Source: Rivularia sp. PCC 7116 (lineage in GTDB: Bacteria; Cyanobacteriota; Cyanobacteriia; Cyanobacteriales; Nostocaceae). From it: DNA of 64,000 bases. Shown piece after piece: positions 60,602 through 64,000 of the stretch; within the stretch, counting starts at the first letter, position 1; every line of letters starts with the position of its first letter. The notes beneath the pieces are model-generated. The model saw only the letters and a list, made by a program, of their open reading frames with translations, did not search any database and was not told the origin of the DNA. Made by a program: the position numbers and the translations under genes. Location of the stretch: NCBI RefSeq assembly GCF_000316665.1, contig NC_019678.1, positions 3,534,001-3,598,000 on the forward strand, written 5' to 3'.

Positions 60602-61255
60602 TTATAGGTTTTCTCTATCTAAGTATGCTTGTAAATCTTTGATATTAGAAAAACTGAAGAACACTTCACCTAAAGCTTCTAATTGTTCTGCTGATAAATT
60701 TTCAATCTGTTGCATCAATGACGAATCAATTTCGCCAAAACGACCATTAATCATAAGCCTGACTAATTTAAATGCTTCTTTGTATACAATATCTTGGTAA
60801 ATAACTGACTGCCTCATAATATCCTCCGGTAAAAATTGGCGAATTAAATCAGAGTTCAAATCGTAAACCAGCTAAAATCCCTAAACACCCAGTTATGTTT
60901 TGTTGTTCTCTTATATCTGAAATTGTAGCTACTGTTTGAGCAACTTGGTTTAGTAATGCTGTGGGTGAGACCACTCGGCGGTGTCAGTTTCTGTCCCGTC
61001 GTTAGCGAAGCGTCTCCGAAGGAGATAGTGGCGAACCCGGAGGGTGAATCAGTTTTTGTTAAAGGTGCTAAAGGTAAAAGTCCACGTTTATTGAGAAATA
61101 ATGCCGAATCCTGCTCCCATAGACGGATTACACCTTCTTCGGTGGATTGTTGTTTCGTCGCGATATTCTTCAGTAAATGCAATTTCGTTGGTAGTTTCCT
61201 GCAAAAATATTACTACTTGTGTGACAGGACATTTGTATGTCCGTTTTAACCTGAA
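60602..61255 (-). pseudogene. Rpn-family (PD-(D/E)XK, DUF4351) nuclease gene, decayed
   Basis: Read on the minus strand, the fragments join in order: TQVVIFLQETTNEIAFTEEYRDETTIHR; then VIRLWEQDSALFLN and GLLPLAPLTKTDS in the next frame; a repeat insertion (SPSGFATISFGDASLTTGQ); then ALLNQVAQTVATISDIREQQNITGCLGILAGLRF in a third; then a stop and the open frame 60602-60859 with QFLPEDIMRQSVIYQDI and GEIDSSLMQQIENLSAEQLEALGEVFFSF (DUF4351). At least three frame changes plus one insertion show decay. The last 85 codons are still an open frame. Confidence 0.75.
60975..61046. repeat. Dispersed repeat in the Rpn pseudogene
   Basis: GTTAGCGAAGCGTCTCCGAA with GGAGATAGTGGCGAACCCGGAGG, the GCGAAGCGTCTCC family; splits the nuclease frame. 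Confidence 0.7.
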
Positions 61256-61270
61256 GGAATAGTCCCCCAT

Positions 61271-61418
61271 CCTAAAGGGAATCTGATTGGTTACTATGCT
61301 TTTAAGTTAGCTCAACTGTCTGGTGTTGTTTCAACAGAATAAGTTTGGAATTATTTGAGTTTATTATGCGGTGAAGCTAATGAGGATGAATCGAAGAAGG
61401 CTTCATTGGATGACTTTG
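61271..61418 (+). pseudogene. Fragment upstream of IS630, probably an older transposase
   Basis: A short stretch encoding HPKGNLIGYYAFKLAQLSGVV and, after a stop, VWNYLSLLCGEANEDESKKASLDDFV. The frame at 61419 appears to continue at 62624 with DKLL. The remnant is broken by the IS630 at a TA dinucleotide. Confidence 0.4.
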
Positions 61419-61420
61419 TA

Positions 61421-62621
61421 AGTAGGTGGGCACAAATAAACCAAACTATGTGAAGATAAGTAAATACAGAAAATGTATCTACCTTTTGGACTTAATTATG
61501 GGCGCTCGTTTAAGGGTTTTTCTCACAAGGGAAGAAGACCAAACCTTGTTCAAGCTAAGAAATGCAGATGTTCCACAGAAAGTCAAAGACCGAGCAGAAG
61601 TTATTAGACTAAACGCACATGGGTGGTATGTAGAAAAAATAGCCGCTCACTTCAATTGGACTTCACAAACAGTAAGGGATGTCTTACATAGGTGGCAGAA
61701 ACTAAACTTACCAGGGCTTTGGGATAAACCAGGTCGAGGAGGAAAACCGAAGTGGAAGGAAGGAGATATCATTTTTTTGGAAAAATGCCTTGAGAAAGAG
61801 TCGCGAACGTACAATAGTCGTCAACTTGCTCAAAAACTAGAATGCGATTAGCGAAGCTAAACGCCTGAAGGGCGTAACGCCAGATCAAACTGAGTCCTGA
61901 CAGATTAAGACGGGTACTCAAAAAAAGGGGGTCACTTGGAAACGAACCAGGAAAAGCCATAAAGGAAAGCAAGACCCAATAGTACGATTGAATAAACAAG
62001 CAGACCTCGATATGTTGGAACTGGCTACCGCGACTGGAGAGATAGATTTGAAATACCTTGATGAATCGGGATTTTGCATGTGGAGTGAACCTAGTTACAC
62101 ATACTACTTTCAAGGTGAACAAAAACGTCTAGAACAAAGCAAACGTCGTGGTCGAAGATTAAGTATTATCGGTTTTCTTCAACCCCTAATCAGTTTTGTT
62201 TACGGTTTAGTTATTGGTGGTGTAAATCGCAAATCTTACATTCATATGATGGAGCAAGAAGCTATTGATGCTTCTATAACTGGGCGTACCAGAGTAGTAG
62301 TACAAGATAATAGCCCCATACATAGATGTAAAGAAGTCCAGCAGTTATGGTCAAAGTGGGAGCAGATGGGTTTATATATCTTCTTTCTGCCCAAATATTG
62401 CTCTGAGATGAACCCAATCGAATTAGAGTGGCAACATCTTAAAAAGGACGAAATATCGGGACGGATGTTTGATGATGAATTAGACCTCGCTTATGCCGTA
62501 ATTGACGGAGTTGAAGCTAGGGGAGAAAGAGGAAACTACAGTACAAAACGTGTAAAATTTAGCTCAGCTTCTTCTGCTTAATACTTTGTTACATACTTGT
62601 AAATTTTTCTGCCCACCTACT
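61421..62621 (+). mobile_element. IS630-family insertion sequence
   Basis: 1201 bases with perfect 12-base terminal inverted repeats AGTAGGTGGGCA (61421-61432) and TGCCCACCTACT (62610-62621), flanked by TA on both sides (61419-61420, 62622-62623), the usual IS630/mariner target duplication. Its transposase is frameshifted and carries a repeat insertion. Confidence 0.9.
61498..62581 (+). pseudogene. IS630 transposase, interrupted
   Basis: The ATG at 61498 opens MGARLRVFLTREEDQTLFKL and an N-terminal HTH (WYVEKIAAHFNWTSQTVRDVLHRWQ), breaking at 61848 in a GCGAAGCTAAACGCCTGAAGG repeat and stopping. The C-terminal half is open from 61988: DDE residues in YLDESGFCMW, VVQDNSPIHR and MNPIELEWQHLKKDE. 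Between them LSPDRLRRVL and GVTWKR are in different frames. Both catalytic halves exist but no single product can form. It cannot move on its own. Confidence 0.85.
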
Positions 62622-62623
62622 TA

Positions 62624-63215
62624 GATAAACTTTTGATATTGCGATACGCGAAGCGTCGCCCTTCGGGCTATCACAAACCGAGGTAGGTGAGTGGAATTGT
62701 CGATTAATTACCGAAGATGGGAATCCTGAAAACGGAAATTATAAGTCTTTAGCTGTTTATCTACATGGTGTTTGGTCATTGATGTCCCGCTATTTCAAAA
62801 ATAATCTGCCTTTAAAGACACAGAGCGTAAAAAATGGTTTAAGCAAACTCGTTCTGCATTAAAAAAAGGTAAGATAAATTCCATTATTCAAGAAATGAAT
62901 AAACTCAGCTTAGAATTTACTGGTGATCGCCGCAAAAATGTAGATAGAGAAATCAATTATTTTATCAAAGGGAATAAAAAAGGACGTTTCAATTATCATA
63001 AAATTTCATCTCTTAAGCTACCTATTGGTAGTGGTGCTGTAGAAAGATAAGGTGAGCAAGCTGTTAATTTGCGTATGAAAGGAAACAGCAAATTTTGGTT
63101 AAAAGAGAATGCTGAAACTATATTACACGCTCGTTGCCAATGGATTGCTGGTTGTTGGAATAACTTCTGTAATTCCATCTTAACTGCACTCATTAAACCC
63201 GTGCAGATTGCATAA
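62624..63215 (+). pseudogene. Degraded transposase (unclassified)
   Basis: After a repeat insertion (GCGATACGCGAAGCGTCGCC...GGGCTATCAC at 62640-62672) the fragments read GEWNCRLITEDGNPENGNYKSLAVYLHGVWSLMSRY, then KKWFKQTRSALKKGKINSIIQEMNKLSLEFTGDRRKNVDREI, then LPIGSGAVER-stop-GEQAVNLRMKGNSKFWLKENAETILHARCQWIAGCWNNF. LPIGSGAVES and the NLR(L/M)KG..FWL.ENAE motif are found in some DDE transposases. At least two frame changes and one stop are present. The exact IS family is unsure. Confidence 0.6.
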
Positions 63216-63669
63216 ATTATACCAAACTTTCTGTTTGATTTTAATTAAAATAGTAAACATTACCCTTGCTTAGGGTATTTTTTGCTGCCTTTATGTCTAT
63301 AACTAATAGAGGTGTGCCGCGAAGCGGCACACCTCTATTTAATAAAACTGTATTTATACTTATTTCTATGTATGATTTAATTAAATCATACTGGATTTTT
63401 TTGTTGGCGATCGCAGTATTTAGTTTAAAGTTCACAAAATCGCGTTGCTCCCCTTTTTTGGGTATATATAATATTGTCATCACATACCATCGTGGATTTT
63501 AATTACTACTTGAAACAAGGAAATATTCAGTGATTATTTGACGATAGTGCTTGTAGAGTAGATTTTTATTAACAAGCTTTCTCGCTTCTATAGCAATCCG
63601 GAATCATTCGTGAGAAAATACTGAGAAGGGCAAACAGTATCATTTGGAACAAGTGTATGAGGTGTATTG
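63216..63669. other. Intergenic repeat region
   Basis: About 450 bases with the dispersed repeat 63250-63350 and AT-rich sequence; no credible gene. The last stretch holds the promoter area of the next transposase. Confidence 0.55.
63250..63350 (-). repeat. Dispersed repeat copy B (uninterrupted)
   Basis: In reverse complement it reads TACAGTTTTATTAAATAGA, hairpin GGTGTGCCGCTTCGCGGCACACC (63311-63333), TCTATTAGTTATAGACAT...GCAGCAAAAAATACCC. It matches the two halves flanking the IS605 element (36166-36207 and 38397-38456). The hairpin stem is extended to 16 base pairs here. Confidence 0.8.
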
Positions 63670-64000
63670 ATGTGGATTCAATTATTAGAAGATTTTATTG
63701 AAAATACCCAAAATAAACTTGAAATCACACGAGCAACCGCAGTAAAAATGGTGCTTTGTGGACATAGACATCAAGAAATAATACCGGTTTTGGGAATTTC
63801 ATCGGGTTTTATAAGTAAATGGAAAAAGGCGTTTTTTCAAAATGGGGTAGATGGTTTAAAGCTAGCATATAAAGGAAGTAAAGGATTTTTAGATTCACAA
63901 GAACATTCGGAAATAGTTAATTGGTTGCATTCAAAAGATAGATGGACTTTTAATGAGCTAGAGTATCATATTGCATCAAAATATGGAGTAGCATTTGAGT
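63670..64000 (+). CDS. IS630-type transposase, N-terminal part (runs off the window)
   Basis: Open frame from the ATG at 63670: WIQLLEDFIENTQNKLEITRATAVKMVLCGHRHQEIIPVLGISSGFISKWKKAFFQNGVDGLKLAYKG shows the paired HTH domain of IS630 transposases (helix, helix, GISxxFISKWxxxFxxxGxxGL). The DDE part lies past the window end. It is a different subgroup from the transposase at 61498. Spacing from the repeat zone suggests an independent element. Confidence 0.8.
   Translation, partial: MWIQLLEDFIENTQNKLEITRATAVKMVLCGHRHQEIIPVLGISSGFISKWKKAFFQNGVDGLKLAYKGSKGFLDSQEHSEIVNWLHSKDRWTFNELEYHIASKYGVAFE

Noticed and set aside
63266-63502. 78-codon frames on both strands across the 63.3 kb repeat
   Set aside because: They read through a palindrome and have no family match; the sequence is explained as a dispersed repeat.

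Overview
The window looks like chromosomal DNA of a filamentous, heterocystous-type cyanobacterium (Nostocales; a Rivularia/Calothrix/Nostoc relative is my guess from gene style). Signs are frequent HIP1 octamers (GCGATCGC, for example near 2422, 5530, 8829, 10040, 18787, 21562, 27532, 29147, 42562, 53750 and 63407), many heptameric short tandem repeats between genes, dispersed palindromic repeats, Uma2/DUF4058-type cyanobacterial families, RTX and type I secretion style proteins, a NACHT-WD40 protein, and IS605, IS110 and IS630 elements. The DNA is AT-rich with long intergenic gaps. No rRNA, tRNA or CRISPR array was seen.

0-23 kb is mostly intact housekeeping and accessory genes: the end of a patatin phospholipase, a PEBP protein, DUF4058 and GNAT proteins, a lipoprotein, then a membrane polyamine group (DUF4178 protein, membrane-anchored aminopropyltransferase, a 356-aa membrane protein and two small glycine-tailed proteins). 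It is followed by several UbiE-type methyltransferases, an AraC/methyltransferase chimera, RlpA, an MscS channel, a class A beta-lactamase-like hydrolase and an RtcB RNA ligase carrying a mini-intein. A methyltransferase/HAD pair closes this part.

23-36 kb holds an RTX protein, two more methyltransferases, a MerR-DUF6326 pair, a TetR regulator, a divergent transketolase, a HicBA toxin-antitoxin pair, small DUF genes and a threonine aldolase with a repeat-built tail. 36-41 kb is a mobile-element zone: an IS605 element (tnpA/tnpB) sits inside a dispersed repeat whose uninterrupted copy lies at 63.3 kb, and a frameshifted IS110 has cut off the 3' end of a proton-pump-type microbial rhodopsin gene.

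42-56 kb carries the two largest genes. One is a 2481-aa modular protein that strings together nuclease, phytase-like, two SurE, phytase and PhoD domains, apparently a secreted organic-phosphorus scavenger. The other is a 1493-aa NACHT protein with a restriction-endonuclease-like domain and exactly 14 WD40 repeats. An FAD disulfide reductase lies between them. 56-64 kb is a gene graveyard: a Uma2 gene and small genes are mixed with frameshifted HNH, Rpn/DUF4351 and transposase remnants, an IS630 nested in an older transposase, and the start of another IS630-type transposase.

A theme of the window is that small palindromic repeats and heptamer repeats have entered reading frames, often staying in frame and being translated (RtcB intein, a methyltransferase, a ribbon-helix-helix-like gene, the NACHT linker), and sometimes breaking the gene (rhodopsin, P-loop kinase, Rpn nuclease, IS630).
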